DNA of 64,000 bases, from assembly GCF_024347515.1 (NCBI RefSeq), contig NZ_AP025492.1, forward strand, positions 1,860,001 through 1,924,000. Reading direction: 5' to 3'. Below the pieces are notes generated by a model, which saw only the letters and a program-made list of their open reading frames with translations, had not been told where the DNA came from and searched no databases. Below, piece by piece: positions 29,246 to 38,570 of this stretch. This DNA is from Vibrio gigantis (GTDB lineage Bacteria; Pseudomonadota; Gammaproteobacteria; Enterobacterales; Vibrionaceae). Within the stretch, counting starts at the first letter, position 1; each line of letters opens with the position of its first letter. The position numbers and the translations under genes are program-made.

Positions 29246-29256
29246 TGTCGACAATT
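29246..29256. promoter_or_regulatory. Operator-like site 3 (TGTCGACAATT)
   Basis: A third copy of the TGTCGACA core about 145 bases further upstream. A related sequence, ACTGTCAACAATT, also lies at 29028-29040. The remainder of this gap (29009-29315) shows no gene. Confidence 0.45.
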
Positions 29257-29315
29257 AAGCCTCAATTAGGAAAACAAGCGTTATTTGCGTCAGCATGCCC
29301 ACCAAAATGCAGACA

Positions 29316-29345
29316 TAAAAAAGGCGCACCCATGTACGCCTTTTC
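29316..29345 (-). terminator. Terminator of the HD-GYP gene
   Basis: On the minus strand AAAAGGCG pairs with CGCCTTTT around a roughly ten-base loop and continues into a T-run, about 25 bases after the HD-GYP stop. Confidence 0.85.
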
Positions 29346-29369
29346 TTCATGAAGCTATCTAGCACGTAG

Positions 29370-32300
29370 CTAGGCTATCTGACGAGTCACTTCTAGATAT
29401 TTGTTGATATCTACAAAATCGATTTGCTCTGGTTTCAAATACTCCTGCGCATAACGAATATGCGTACCACTCGTTAGGAACAGCCTAAACAATTCCAGAT
29501 CGATGTGCTCATCTAATGCCATTTTATACATGATGTCGACAGCAACACTGATAGGCTTCGCTTTCTTATAAGGTCTATCAGCAGCGGTCAACGCCTCAAA
29601 AATATCCGATATAACCAGGATACGTTCAGGAATTGAAAGGTCTTCAGCAGTCAACTTTCTTGGATAGCCTGTACCTTTTAGCGTTTCATGGTGAGTCGAC
29701 GCATAACGCGGTACGCGGCTTAACTCTTTCGGGAATGGCAGGTTTTCAAGCATTTTGATGGTGCCCAACATATGCTCATTGATTTTGAATCGATCTTCAG
29801 CCGTCAAGGTGCCACGAGCAATACACAAGTTGTAGACCTCACCGAGATTATATAGATGTTCAGGCACATCCATTTTTATCTGATGCTTTGGATCGAACTC
29901 TAATGGTCGGTCTCGTTTCACTATGTGTTCTGGTCTATCACTTAAAAGCTGCTCTATAGCAGGTAAGCTTGAGCTAGGTACCCGATTCATCGCCTCTATT
30001 GGTGATAAACCTAATTGGTCATCAAAGTTACGCGTCCAAGTCGTTTCAGCGATAGAACGAATACGAGCGACCTTATCATCACTCATAAATTCACCACCCA
30101 CATTAGATGTAGCGACAAACGCAAAATCGTCTTGTAGCTTTTGCTTCGTTAAAGCTAACTCTTCGGCTATCTGATCCGTTGGTAACTCACCTTCAAGTTG
30201 CTTCCGCAAAGCCGTAATTTCTGCATCACGCCAAAGCACCTCAAATCGTGTTCTCACCTCATGAATACGGTTATAGTTCGCTTCTAGCTTAGAGCCTTTA
30301 TCCACGATATGTTCAGGTGTTGTGATCTTTCCGCAATCATGCAGCCACGCAGCAATTCTAAACTCACGACGTTCATCGTCATTTTCAAATTTAAAGTCTT
30401 TAAAGTAGTCTGATTGAGACTTTTCAGCCGCTTCTGCCAACATCAAACCGAGCTCAGGCACACGGTTACAATGCCCTGCAGTGTAAGCAGACTTGTCATC
30501 GATGGCTTGCGCGATAAGTTTAATAAAGGATTCGACGAAGGCTTCCTGCGTTTGTTCGTGCTGCTTTATTTCAGCAGCCATGTCTTTAACCGCTACAGAT
30601 AGCTCCCACACTTCTTTAATACGCGTATCAAGCACCGTCACGCTATCATAATCGCGCAGTTTCACCTTGTTGGTTTCAGCTTCAAGTTGGCGAATCGGCC
30701 GAACAATCGGCGCGCCAAAGATCCACGCAACAGGCAAGGTGAGACTCATTAATAGAACCGTCACGCCAATTGAGGTCGCTACTCGCTTATTGACTGCGCT
30801 GTATATTTCAGTTTCAGGGATGGCTACCGCAAAATACTCTGAGTAGTGCTCACCCGTATCGATCTTCTTCAAATATAGGTGTTTAAGTTCACCATTGAGG
30901 TTTAGCTCAACCATTTCACCTTCAACAGTCGCTGTTGCCGTTTTTTCATAGAGTTCCGTGTAAGGAATCGTCGTACCAGCATTCAAAGCCTGATGATCAA
31001 ACCACTTTTGAGCTAACGCCGTTTTCTGCTCATCAGTAAGCGACTGGATGGCTTGGTTGATGATAGGTAACAGCTGTTGGTGTTTATTCTGCAATACAAT
31101 ATGGAATTGATTAGGATAGTCTGTTTTTAGATCAAGCAGCGCTTCACTTACTTTCAAGTTCTGATGGAAGAACTTATCTAATGAAAATGACAGTACAGGC
31201 TTAACATCAATTACCGCAAAAACCTCTCCGTTGTCGACAGCGTCTAGCGCTGCCTCAATATCCATAAACTCCAAAAGCCTAATATTTGGGAAGTCAGATC
31301 TTAATTTCGGTGTAATTGACCATCCAGATAAAATGGCGACGCTCTTTCCATCAAGCTCTTGGTAGTTAATTACTGCTGGGGTGTCACTCTTCGTGACTAC
31401 AGCAAACGGTAGTTCATAAATCGGGTCAGTGTATAAACCGATAATGCCGTTACTTTCGTAATTTTGAACCGAGTGTAAGCCATCAATACTGCCCTCTTGG
31501 AATTTGCCAGTTAACTCCGCCCACGAAAAGCCATTTACAAATTCGAACTGAACTCCACTCATCTCACTGATCATTTTCAATAGATCAATCGCATAGCCGT
31601 GTGGTTTTCCTGATACCGAAAAATCCATCGGTCCCCAGTCACTTTGATTTGAAAACAATAGAGGCGATGTATTGTCTATTATGGTTTTTTGCTGTGCAGA
31701 CCAGTTAATTTGGTTAGCTTGAGGGAGTGTGTTACTCGACTGATAATTGCGATTAGACGCGATGATGTTGCCTGACCTTGAATAAAGGAAAGACTCAACT
31801 TTACTGTCTTCATCCAAATCCAACGCACTCGCAGAAAGCTTACTCGCTAACGAAGACAAAACAATATCAATCCCTATCACATGTTGAGTGTCGCTCACTG
31901 CTTTGGATTCAAACGCTAATGAATATGTTTGGCCTGTGATTTGAAGGTGTTGAAATAAATAAGGCTGGGTTTTCTCGACAGTCTCGGTATTGGCAGAGAC
32001 ATACCAAGGTCTTGTGGTTGGAAAGTAGTTGCTTGGCTCTGTCTTAGAATCTCTAAGATTAAAATCCAAATCATAGTATTTGGTGGTACGAATCCTACCT
32101 TGATCTTGGTTACGGATTTCAATGACTACCCAACGGTCGCTATTCTGTGCGCCTATCTTATCTCTAACATGAGGTGATGATTCCAAGTTAATAATTTGGA
32201 AAAAGTTGTCGTTAGATGAACCGAGATAAATGCTGTAGAAGAGAGGATTATCTTTTATCGCCTCAGACAGAATCCCACGCGATTCTTCTCTGGATATTTG

Positions 32301-32543
32301 ATGGCTGATAGATCGATGCACAGCAGAAAGCAAGCGTGCTGTGTTAATCGCGTCTGAGTCGACGTTACCTATATAGTCACTTAAATCTTGAGACACCATC
32401 GTCAGTTTTGACAAGGTATGCTCAGTTGCCATCTTTTTGCTGAAGTAATATTGAAGTGATACAGCAACAATTGCCGTAAGTACCGTTGCAAGTAAAAACA
32501 TCCCGCCAACGGTGACCCGTAATGAGATTTTTGTGTTTGTCAT
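29370..32543 (-). CDS. Membrane HD-GYP phosphodiesterase with Cache-like and SBP_bac_3 periplasmic sensors
   Basis: 1,057 residues: membrane helix (about 13-35), a Cache-like periplasmic region (about 40-270), a family 3 solute-binding-protein domain (about 300-530), a second membrane helix (about 580-605), a HAMP segment and an HD-GYP domain (about 680-1030). HDCGK at about 735 and HHETLKGTGYP at about 950 are kept, so hydrolysis of cyclic-di-GMP (or pGpG) is plausible. Unlike the canonical domain, roughly 150 residues are inserted between the HD and GYP halves. The ATG has AGGA upstream. It is divergent from vgrG. Ligand-controlled c-di-GMP removal is inferred. Confidence 0.85.
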   Translation of the reverse strand: MTNTKISLRVTVGGMFLLATVLTAIVAVSLQYYFSKKMATEHTLSKLTMVSQDLSDYIGNVDSDAINTARLLSAVHRSISHQISREESRGILSEAIKDNPLFYSIYLGSSNDNFFQIINLESSPHVRDKIGAQNSDRWVVIEIRNQDQGRIRTTKYYDLDFNLRDSKTEPSNYFPTTRPWYVSANTETVEKTQPYLFQHLQITGQTYSLAFESKAVSDTQHVIGIDIVLSSLASKLSASALDLDEDSKVESFLYSRSGNIIASNRNYQSSNTLPQANQINWSAQQKTIIDNTSPLLFSNQSDWGPMDFSVSGKPHGYAIDLLKMISEMSGVQFEFVNGFSWAELTGKFQEGSIDGLHSVQNYESNGIIGLYTDPIYELPFAVVTKSDTPAVINYQELDGKSVAILSGWSITPKLRSDFPNIRLLEFMDIEAALDAVDNGEVFAVIDVKPVLSFSLDKFFHQNLKVSEALLDLKTDYPNQFHIVLQNKHQQLLPIINQAIQSLTDEQKTALAQKWFDHQALNAGTTIPYTELYEKTATATVEGEMVELNLNGELKHLYLKKIDTGEHYSEYFAVAIPETEIYSAVNKRVATSIGVTVLLMSLTLPVAWIFGAPIVRPIRQLEAETNKVKLRDYDSVTVLDTRIKEVWELSVAVKDMAAEIKQHEQTQEAFVESFIKLIAQAIDDKSAYTAGHCNRVPELGLMLAEAAEKSQSDYFKDFKFENDDERREFRIAAWLHDCGKITTPEHIVDKGSKLEANYNRIHEVRTRFEVLWRDAEITALRKQLEGELPTDQIAEELALTKQKLQDDFAFVATSNVGGEFMSDDKVARIRSIAETTWTRNFDDQLGLSPIEAMNRVPSSSLPAIEQLLSDRPEHIVKRDRPLEFDPKHQIKMDVPEHLYNLGEVYNLCIARGTLTAEDRFKINEHMLGTIKMLENLPFPKELSRVPRYASTHHETLKGTGYPRKLTAEDLSIPERILVISDIFEALTAADRPYKKAKPISVAVDIMYKMALDEHIDLELFRLFLTSGTHIRYAQEYLKPEQIDFVDINKYLEVTRQIA

Positions 32544-32915
32544 TATTCTATCCTTGAATAACTACTAGCCTAGAAATGTAACACGCTAGCAATATCTCTA
32601 TTATTACTACGCGACACCATCGCTATCAACACATTATTCTATATATTAATTAAGATATCCCTATATCCCTCTCTACGTCGCAATATTCTTGAATTTAAAT
32701 GACAGTTAACAATATAAATTAACATGCAATTACCACAATTAAATTAATGATATTTACTTTCATAAAATAGAAAGACCTCACGCCTTTGTCATTACGGCTA
32801 TTATATTATTTACTTTATGCTATAAATTTAGATATAAAACATTAACATTTAGTCAGTTCGTTAGTATTGACATGAACTTATGTCGAGACACCTTCGAGCA
32901 TTATCAGGCGAGCCT
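32544..32915. promoter_or_regulatory. AT-rich divergent region between the HD-GYP gene and vgrG
   Basis: Over 350 AT-rich bases with no convincing gene, presumably carrying both promoters. A TTGACA occurs near 32866-32871 but is too close to the vgrG start for a normal promoter. No sigma-54 motif was seen. AT-rich DNA before T6SS genes is often silenced by H-NS; this is inference only. Confidence 0.4.
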
Positions 32916-34898
32916 ATGACGGATAATTTCTCCCCTTCTGCCAGCACCATTGTGGCAAAAGACTCTAAAAACAATGAGCATGCAGTCAGCGAGTTGACTA
33001 TTTCTGAATATTTATCAAAGCCGTTTAAAATAGAATTAACGCTCATATCTAAAAGCTTTGTTATCGACGACCAGCTTGGACAAAAGCTCGCGGTTACAAG
33101 ATTTGTCAATGATACCGATAACCTAACCGCTACCCGAGTTTTTAACGGTATTGTTACGCAAGTTCAGCTGTTAGGTATGGACAGTAACCTGCAATATTCA
33201 AGTTACCGCGTCACTCTTAGACCTTGGTTCTGGTTGCTAAAACACACCCACTCATTTCGTGTTTACCAAAGCCAATCAACCAAAGACATCGTTTCAGATG
33301 TATTAACTCAAGCGGGCTTTAGCGGATCCTTTAAAACAGGAACCATGCCCTCTTCCAAACGAGAATATTGTGTCCAGTACAATGAAAGTGACTTCGACTT
33401 CGTCACTCGTTTATTAGCTGAAGAAGGCGTTCATTACTTTTTCCAACACAGCGATTCTGAACACCTGATGATGCTCCAAGACGCCCAGAGTCCATTTCAA
33501 AAATCAGATGCCAGTAAAATGGATATGATTGAGACGCCTTCTGGAAGCAATCCTTTAATAGATAGATGGATGCCACAAGGTCAGTTTCATGGTGCAAGTA
33601 TTGAGCTCACTGCTTATGACTACTCACAAAGCAAGCTGGTGAGTAGTAAAGAGAAGAAATCGAGTCACAAGATCGCGAACAACACCAAATTAACCAAACA
33701 ATACTATCCAAACCTTGGTATCACCGGTGGAATGGAAGATCTTGCCAGCAACCTAGTCAAACGACGGATTGAACAACTAGAGCAAAGCTATCAAACCGTA
33801 GAAGCCAAAGCTGAACACGATTCATTTGAATTAGGCACTTGGTTTTCATTGTCTTCCCATTTAGACAAGTCTCAACTGGGCGATTATTTGGTTACAGAGC
33901 TTCACATTCGGTACAACACAGATAATCACTGTGAGACCAAACTTACCCTGCTCGATACATCGGTTCCTAATTACCCTTCCCCGAGAGACAAGGCAAAAAT
34001 TCACGGTCTCCAAAGCGCGATTGTAGCAGGCAGTACTGCGGGTGAAATCAATCAAGATGATCAAGGTCGAGTTCGAATCCAGTTTCATTGGGATACTGAA
34101 GCTTCGGGTGACAAAACCAGTTGTTATGTCCGTGTCGCTCAAATGATGGCAGGCAGCGGCTATGGTGCTCAATTTATCCCAAGAGTGGGACAAGAAGTCT
34201 TAGTGAGCTTTATCGATGGTGATCCAGACCAACCTATTATCACAGGCAGTGTCTATAACAGTAAAAATCCTCCGCCTTACAAAGAAGCAAACTCAACCAA
34301 AACAGGCATCAGCACTAAACTAAGTGGATTAGCCAATGAACTCTATTTTGATGATAAGAAAGACAATGAGCTCATGTACATGCATGCCACCAAAGATTTC
34401 ACCAAGGAAGTAGAAAACAACCTAACTGAAACCATCAAAGGTGAATTGCTTCAGAAGACGACCAAGCAAGTGACAGTCTCTACAGAGGACAACTACACAC
34501 TGACTTCAGACAAAGCGATCAGTGAAAAAGGTAAATCCATCTCGTTAGAAGCCGATGACAAAATTGAGCTAACCGTTGGATCAAGCAAAATTACCATGTC
34601 TTCCTCTTCGATTAGCATTGAAGCCAGTAACATTGACATCAAAGCCAGCAGCGCGCTCAACCTCGAAGGGATGAACGTGACCAGCAAGGCAACATCGGCG
34701 AACAAAATATCAGGCGTAACCACAGCCCTCGAAGCAACAAGCTCTAACAGTATCAAAGGCCTTAGTGTGGCGATTAAAGCAGATACCACCCTTTCCGCTG
34801 AGGGCTCACTGAGTGCCGAGTTTAAATCTGGCTTAAAAGGTACATTCGATGGGGGTGTTATGGGTGAGCTAAAAGGTGCAATTGTTAAGGTGAACTAG
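32916..34898 (+). CDS. vgrG: T6SS spike protein VgrG (TssI)
   Basis: 660 residues. The gp27-like part occupies about 1-370, followed by the OB-fold with the signature QDDQGRVRIQFHWD and RVAQMMAGSGYGAQFIPRVGQEV, and a C-terminal beta-helix spike of short SI/SS repeats ending in IVKVN. There is no C-terminal toxin extension. An upstream in-frame ATG at 32880 lacks a ribosome site; the ATG at 32916 has AGGCGAG upstream and was chosen. It is followed by a DUF6931-like gene and PAAR, the usual order for a loaded spike. Confidence 0.93.
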   Translation: MTDNFSPSASTIVAKDSKNNEHAVSELTISEYLSKPFKIELTLISKSFVIDDQLGQKLAVTRFVNDTDNLTATRVFNGIVTQVQLLGMDSNLQYSSYRVTLRPWFWLLKHTHSFRVYQSQSTKDIVSDVLTQAGFSGSFKTGTMPSSKREYCVQYNESDFDFVTRLLAEEGVHYFFQHSDSEHLMMLQDAQSPFQKSDASKMDMIETPSGSNPLIDRWMPQGQFHGASIELTAYDYSQSKLVSSKEKKSSHKIANNTKLTKQYYPNLGITGGMEDLASNLVKRRIEQLEQSYQTVEAKAEHDSFELGTWFSLSSHLDKSQLGDYLVTELHIRYNTDNHCETKLTLLDTSVPNYPSPRDKAKIHGLQSAIVAGSTAGEINQDDQGRVRIQFHWDTEASGDKTSCYVRVAQMMAGSGYGAQFIPRVGQEVLVSFIDGDPDQPIITGSVYNSKNPPPYKEANSTKTGISTKLSGLANELYFDDKKDNELMYMHATKDFTKEVENNLTETIKGELLQKTTKQVTVSTEDNYTLTSDKAISEKGKSISLEADDKIELTVGSSKITMSSSSISIEASNIDIKASSALNLEGMNVTSKATSANKISGVTTALEATSSNSIKGLSVAIKADTTLSAEGSLSAEFKSGLKGTFDGGVMGELKGAIVKVN

Positions 34899-34958
34899 CA
34901 GATTCAAGTCGCTAACACTTAAACCGGACCACAGCACAAATTTAGGTAGAACGAAAAC

Positions 34959-35519
34959 ATGTATAAAAAGATCCCGTATCAAACAGGCCGGCAATTACTC
35001 GACCGGTTCTCTAGCTCAGACGAAGCTCAAGCACTGATCGATGAAGATCTCAGCATCAACGACTCCATTGAAGCTTTGTTAGAGAACGAACTTTACTTCG
35101 AGTTGATTCAACTTCTTGCTCACGGGCTTCCCGTTCGTGAAGCTATTTGGTGGGGAGCGCATACACTCGATGCAAGAAATGACGTGTGGTCTACCATGCA
35201 AAAGCAATGTATCTCTACAGCAAAAGCTTGGGTTAAATCGCCATCAGAAGAGCAAAGGCGCAAGAGTGAACTATTCTCAAACAAGCTCAATTTAAATTGT
35301 GGCCCATCCTGGTTGGCGCAAGCGGTATTTTGGAACGGGTCTGGCAGTATTGTGGCACCAGATTTGCCAACGGTTCTCCCAGATCCTTTTCTATACTCTA
35401 AGGCAGTAGCTGGCGCGATTAACCACTCGGCAGCGCTACCAAATTGGGACAAAACAGACGAGTACTACAAAAAATCCATTGGCATAGCGCTTGAGCTTGC
35501 CAAGGGAAGCAAAGCATAG
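34959..35519 (+). CDS. DUF6931-like T6SS accessory protein between VgrG and PAAR
   Basis: 186 residues, cytoplasmic (no signal peptide or membrane segment). It resembles proteins annotated as DUF6931 that sit next to VgrG and PAAR: blocks WWGAHTLDAR, AVFWNGSGSI and AGAINHSAAL. It ends nine bases before paar. Its place suggests a chaperone or adaptor that loads cargo on the spike, but no function is established; the DUF assignment is from memory of the family pattern. Confidence 0.6.
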   Translation: MYKKIPYQTGRQLLDRFSSSDEAQALIDEDLSINDSIEALLENELYFELIQLLAHGLPVREAIWWGAHTLDARNDVWSTMQKQCISTAKAWVKSPSEEQRRKSELFSNKLNLNCGPSWLAQAVFWNGSGSIVAPDLPTVLPDPFLYSKAVAGAINHSAALPNWDKTDEYYKKSIGIALELAKGSKA

Positions 35520-35528
35520 GAGTTACCG

Positions 35529-35828
35529 ATGACATTAGCCGCACGACTAACCGACATGCATGTATGCCCAATGCAAACACCTGCTGTCCCCCCTATCCCG
35601 CATGTTGGCGGACCAATCAGTGGGCCCGGTGTTCCGACTGTTCTGATTGGTAATATGCCTGCAGCAACACTCGGCGACATGTGCGTCTGTGTTGGTCCTC
35701 CTGATAGCATCATCAAAGGCAGCGCGACAGTTCTCATTATGAGCAAACCTGCCGCTCGTATGGGCGATACCACAAGCCACGGTGGCACTATTGTCTTAGG
35801 TATGCCAACAGTGATGATTGGAGGCTAA
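35529..35828 (+). CDS. PAAR-domain spike tip protein
   Basis: 99 residues, a stand-alone PAAR protein: PVPHVGGPI-like opening, central GDMCVC and closing MGDTTSHGG with metal-binding His/Cys residues, and repeating beta-hairpins. It sharpens the VgrG trimer tip. No toxin is fused to it. AGGAG lies just before the ATG. Confidence 0.92.
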   Translation: MTLAARLTDMHVCPMQTPAVPPIPHVGGPISGPGVPTVLIGNMPAATLGDMCVCVGPPDSIIKGSATVLIMSKPAARMGDTTSHGGTIVLGMPTVMIGG

Positions 35829-35997
35829 ACACCTTACATTTCATAGGGTTTCACAAAACCGTGACATCGGTCCACTTTTTTAGATGAAGTTCAAAGTTTT
35901 AAGTAAATATCTATTTTACATGAGACTTTTCACAAAAAAGCTCTAGAATTAATAAATGTTAACAAGTGTTTACGAAACATAAGGAATATGTATCAAA

Positions 35998-36012
35998 TGT
36001 GACACTTTGTGC
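35998..36012 (+). promoter_or_regulatory. Possible sigma-54-type promoter before tssA
   Basis: TGTGAC-ACTTT-GTGC resembles TGGCAC-N5-TTGC, but the -24 element reads GT instead of GG. It would start transcription about 25 bases before the tssA ATG. It lies in the 220-base gap after PAAR, where a second transcription unit could begin. Weak evidence. Confidence 0.3.
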
Positions 36013-36048
36013 GATCGGAATAACAAATAGATTTTTTACAGGATGTAT

Positions 36049-37494
36049 ATGACAGAAATCGCCGACCTACTTGTTCCAATCTCGGATGATGCGCCCTCTG
36101 GCTCTTATTTGAAATTAGATCGAAGTGCCTATCGCAGTTTAAGAAACGTTTACAATAGCGCTCAATCGTCGTTCAGACAGTTAGTTGAGACGCCTGATGC
36201 ATCCTCAGATCCAGCCTTGGTTGACGCCAACACGGATAACTGGGCTGAGCTACGAAAAGTCTCAGAAGAAACACTCATTTCTCAGTCGAAAGACTTGGAA
36301 ATATTAGGCTGGTATATTACCAGTCAGCTTTTTACTCCTAGCCCATTCGAAAACCTTGCGAATACTCTCCCTGCTTTAAACCAATTTATCGACCAATTCT
36401 GGGATACGCTAAACCCGATGCCACCAGAAGCGAAGCTAAAAGCTTCAGATGAGGCTGGAAAAGCAAAAGAGATTGTAGAATTCAGAACCAAGCCCTTACT
36501 TCAACTCGTTGGTGAGTCCGTTGATACAAGCTCTGTTTATGTACCCTTTCAAATGCTCGACTTCTGTGCCGGCGTTACCTATGGCGATTACTTGATTGCT
36601 GAACGTAAAGGCAACATAAACGAACTGAAAGAATCCGCTTTAGGCGCATTTGACCAAAGCGTTTCTGAAACGCTTTTTCAACTGGCAAGTATCTACAACG
36701 AACTAGAACTGGTAGAGAAAAGCTTGGCGGAAAAATGCCAAGCAGTAGGTGCAACCCTAATCAGTTTTAACTTTATCAAGACTAACGTTCGTGACCTCAT
36801 CAAGGCGATACACTTTCTAGTGGGTGAAAAATTCACACCTTGGCCTTTAGATGACGATTTCCATGTGCTCCAAGCCTCGTCAGAAGTCGCAATAGAAAAC
36901 GATTCGATACCTGCGGCATTAGAACAAAGTGATGTGGCCCCTACTGACGCTAATTCAGCGACAACAGTCAGCCAAGATTTCGGGCAAGCAGCCCAAACAA
37001 GCCAAGCACAATCTCGTGCGTCAAATGTTCAGTTAACTCAGAATCAAGTTCAAGCTGTCGTTCAGAACGTATCGAGCATCAACGGTATTGTGAATCGTGA
37101 TCATGCCTTCCAAGAGATTAGAAAGATCGCCGAATACTTTAAAGAGACTGAACCTCATAGCCCTATCGCATTCTTACTCGAGCGCTCTATTCGTTGGGGA
37201 TATATGAGCTTTCCTGAGTTGCTCCAAGAGATGATCGGCAATGAACAAAATGTGATTGCCCAAATCAATCAAATGACCGGAATGGACAACCTAGACAAGA
37301 TGGATTTGTCAGGTAAATCGGTTCCTGTAATGACTTCTGCTCCGGAGGCAACTCCGCCAGCAAAACCGACTATTGAAGAGCCAGCGAATGTCACGTCAGT
37401 TCCCGATAGTTCAAATAGCACCTCAGATACAAACCAAACATCTGAATCTACTTCCGACTCATCATCGAGCAGCCTGCAAGATTTTGAGTGGTAA
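36049..37494 (+). CDS. tssA: T6SS baseplate/cap protein TssA (ImpA type)
   Basis: 481 residues. The N-terminal ImpA domain (about 1-130: LLVPISDDAPSG, DNWAELRKVSEETL, SKDLEILGWY) is clear; a linker rich in Gln/Ser/Ala follows, then a conserved helical C-terminal domain (RDHAFQEIRKIAEYFKETEP, SPIAFLLERSIRWG). The C-terminus ends in a Ser/Thr-rich acidic tail. The ATG at 36049 has AGGA six bases upstream; the ATG at 36043 would overlap that ribosome site. TssA nucleates baseplate and tail assembly. Confidence 0.9.
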   Translation: MTEIADLLVPISDDAPSGSYLKLDRSAYRSLRNVYNSAQSSFRQLVETPDASSDPALVDANTDNWAELRKVSEETLISQSKDLEILGWYITSQLFTPSPFENLANTLPALNQFIDQFWDTLNPMPPEAKLKASDEAGKAKEIVEFRTKPLLQLVGESVDTSSVYVPFQMLDFCAGVTYGDYLIAERKGNINELKESALGAFDQSVSETLFQLASIYNELELVEKSLAEKCQAVGATLISFNFIKTNVRDLIKAIHFLVGEKFTPWPLDDDFHVLQASSEVAIENDSIPAALEQSDVAPTDANSATTVSQDFGQAAQTSQAQSRASNVQLTQNQVQAVVQNVSSINGIVNRDHAFQEIRKIAEYFKETEPHSPIAFLLERSIRWGYMSFPELLQEMIGNEQNVIAQINQMTGMDNLDKMDLSGKSVPVMTSAPEATPPAKPTIEEPANVTSVPDSSNSTSDTNQTSESTSDSSSSSLQDFEW

Positions 37495-37525
37495 AGCACA
37501 TTAATGCGTCAGCAAGGAGAAAGTA

Positions 37526-38047
37526 ATGGCTTCTATTTTTATGAGAATTGATGGTACGACACCAAAAGGTGCAGCAACCGTAGAAAAAATCGGCGGCAAA
37601 GATGGTTTCTTTGCTCTTGATAGTATTTCTTGGAGCGCTGTTCGTGGTGTTGGTATCGATGTAGGTAATGCGAACAATGCGGACCAAGGTATGGTTGCTC
37701 TTGGTGAAGTCAACATGACTCGTGGCTGTGATGGTGCAACACCACATCTAACCACATTCTTATACGCGCCAGGTCCAGAAGGTCGCACTGTTGAAATCGT
37801 GATGACAAAACCAAACCGTGAAGGTTCTGGTGCTGATCCATACCTAATTCTAACGCTAAAAATGGCTCGTATGTCTAGCTATAACATGTCAGGTACTGAC
37901 GGTTCCCTTCCGAGCGAATCTTTCAGCTTAACCTACACCGAGATTTCTAAGGCTTACTACATTGAAGCAGACGGCGGTAAGATCGAGAAAGGCCCTGAGG
38001 TTGGCTTCGATGCTACTACAGCTAAAGTCACTTCGACTGCTAAGTAA
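37526..38047 (+). CDS. hcp: T6SS tube protein Hcp (TssD)
   Basis: 173 residues with the Hcp fold: IFMRIDGTTPKG opening, the DSISWSAVRGV strand, VNMTRGCDGATPHL and ESFSLTYTEISKAYY blocks. Hexameric rings stack into the tube and can carry small effectors. A strong AAGGAG ribosome site fits high expression. It is the first of the tube/sheath block hcp-tssB-tssC. Confidence 0.94.
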   Translation: MASIFMRIDGTTPKGAATVEKIGGKDGFFALDSISWSAVRGVGIDVGNANNADQGMVALGEVNMTRGCDGATPHLTTFLYAPGPEGRTVEIVMTKPNREGSGADPYLILTLKMARMSSYNMSGTDGSLPSESFSLTYTEISKAYYIEADGGKIEKGPEVGFDATTAKVTSTAK

Positions 38048-38066
38048 TTAAACAAGGAGAGTTACC

Positions 38067-38570
38067 GTGGCACTAAATTCCCAACATAAACGCGTAAGTA
38101 AGAACCGCGTAAGTATTACCTATGACGTTGAGACTAATGGCGCTGTAGAAACCAAAGAGCTCCCTTTTGTTGTTGGGGTTATTGGTGACTACTCAGGCCA
38201 TAAACAAGACAAAGAAGAAGTGGAAGATCGTACCTTCTACAACGTTGATAAAGACAATTTCGACACAGTAATGAAGCGCGTTGGCCCTGAACTATCCCTA
38301 AAAGTAGATAACGTACTTGCTGGCGATGACAGCCAATTTGAAGCAAACCTTAAGTTCGATTCAATGAAAGACTTCGAACCTGAAGCGATCATCGAACAGG
38401 TTGAACCGCTTAAGAAGCTTGTCGAAACCCGCAATCAACTGAAGGTACTTCTTTCTAAAGCCGATCGTTCTCGCGACCTAGAGAAACTGCTGAAAGAAGT
38501 TCTACAAAGTGCAGATACGATCAATGCTCTTTCTGATGAGCTTGGCATTAAAGAAGAAGGAGCTGAGTAA
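38067..38570 (+). CDS. tssB: T6SS sheath small subunit TssB (VipA)
   Basis: 167 residues beginning with GTG, supported by AAGGAG seven bases upstream. Typical TssB features are the RVSITYDVETNG opening, LPFVVGVIGDYSG, FYNVDKDNFDTVM and a C-terminal helix that intertwines with TssC. It overlaps tssC by one base, keeping the two in stoichiometric translation. Confidence 0.94.
   Translation: MALNSQHKRVSKNRVSITYDVETNGAVETKELPFVVGVIGDYSGHKQDKEEVEDRTFYNVDKDNFDTVMKRVGPELSLKVDNVLAGDDSQFEANLKFDSMKDFEPEAIIEQVEPLKKLVETRNQLKVLLSKADRSRDLEKLLKEVLQSADTINALSDELGIKEEGAE

Noticed and set aside
31231..31250. TTGTCGACAG inside the HD-GYP gene resembling the prp operator
   Set aside because: Only a partial match, inside coding sequence, explained by codons.
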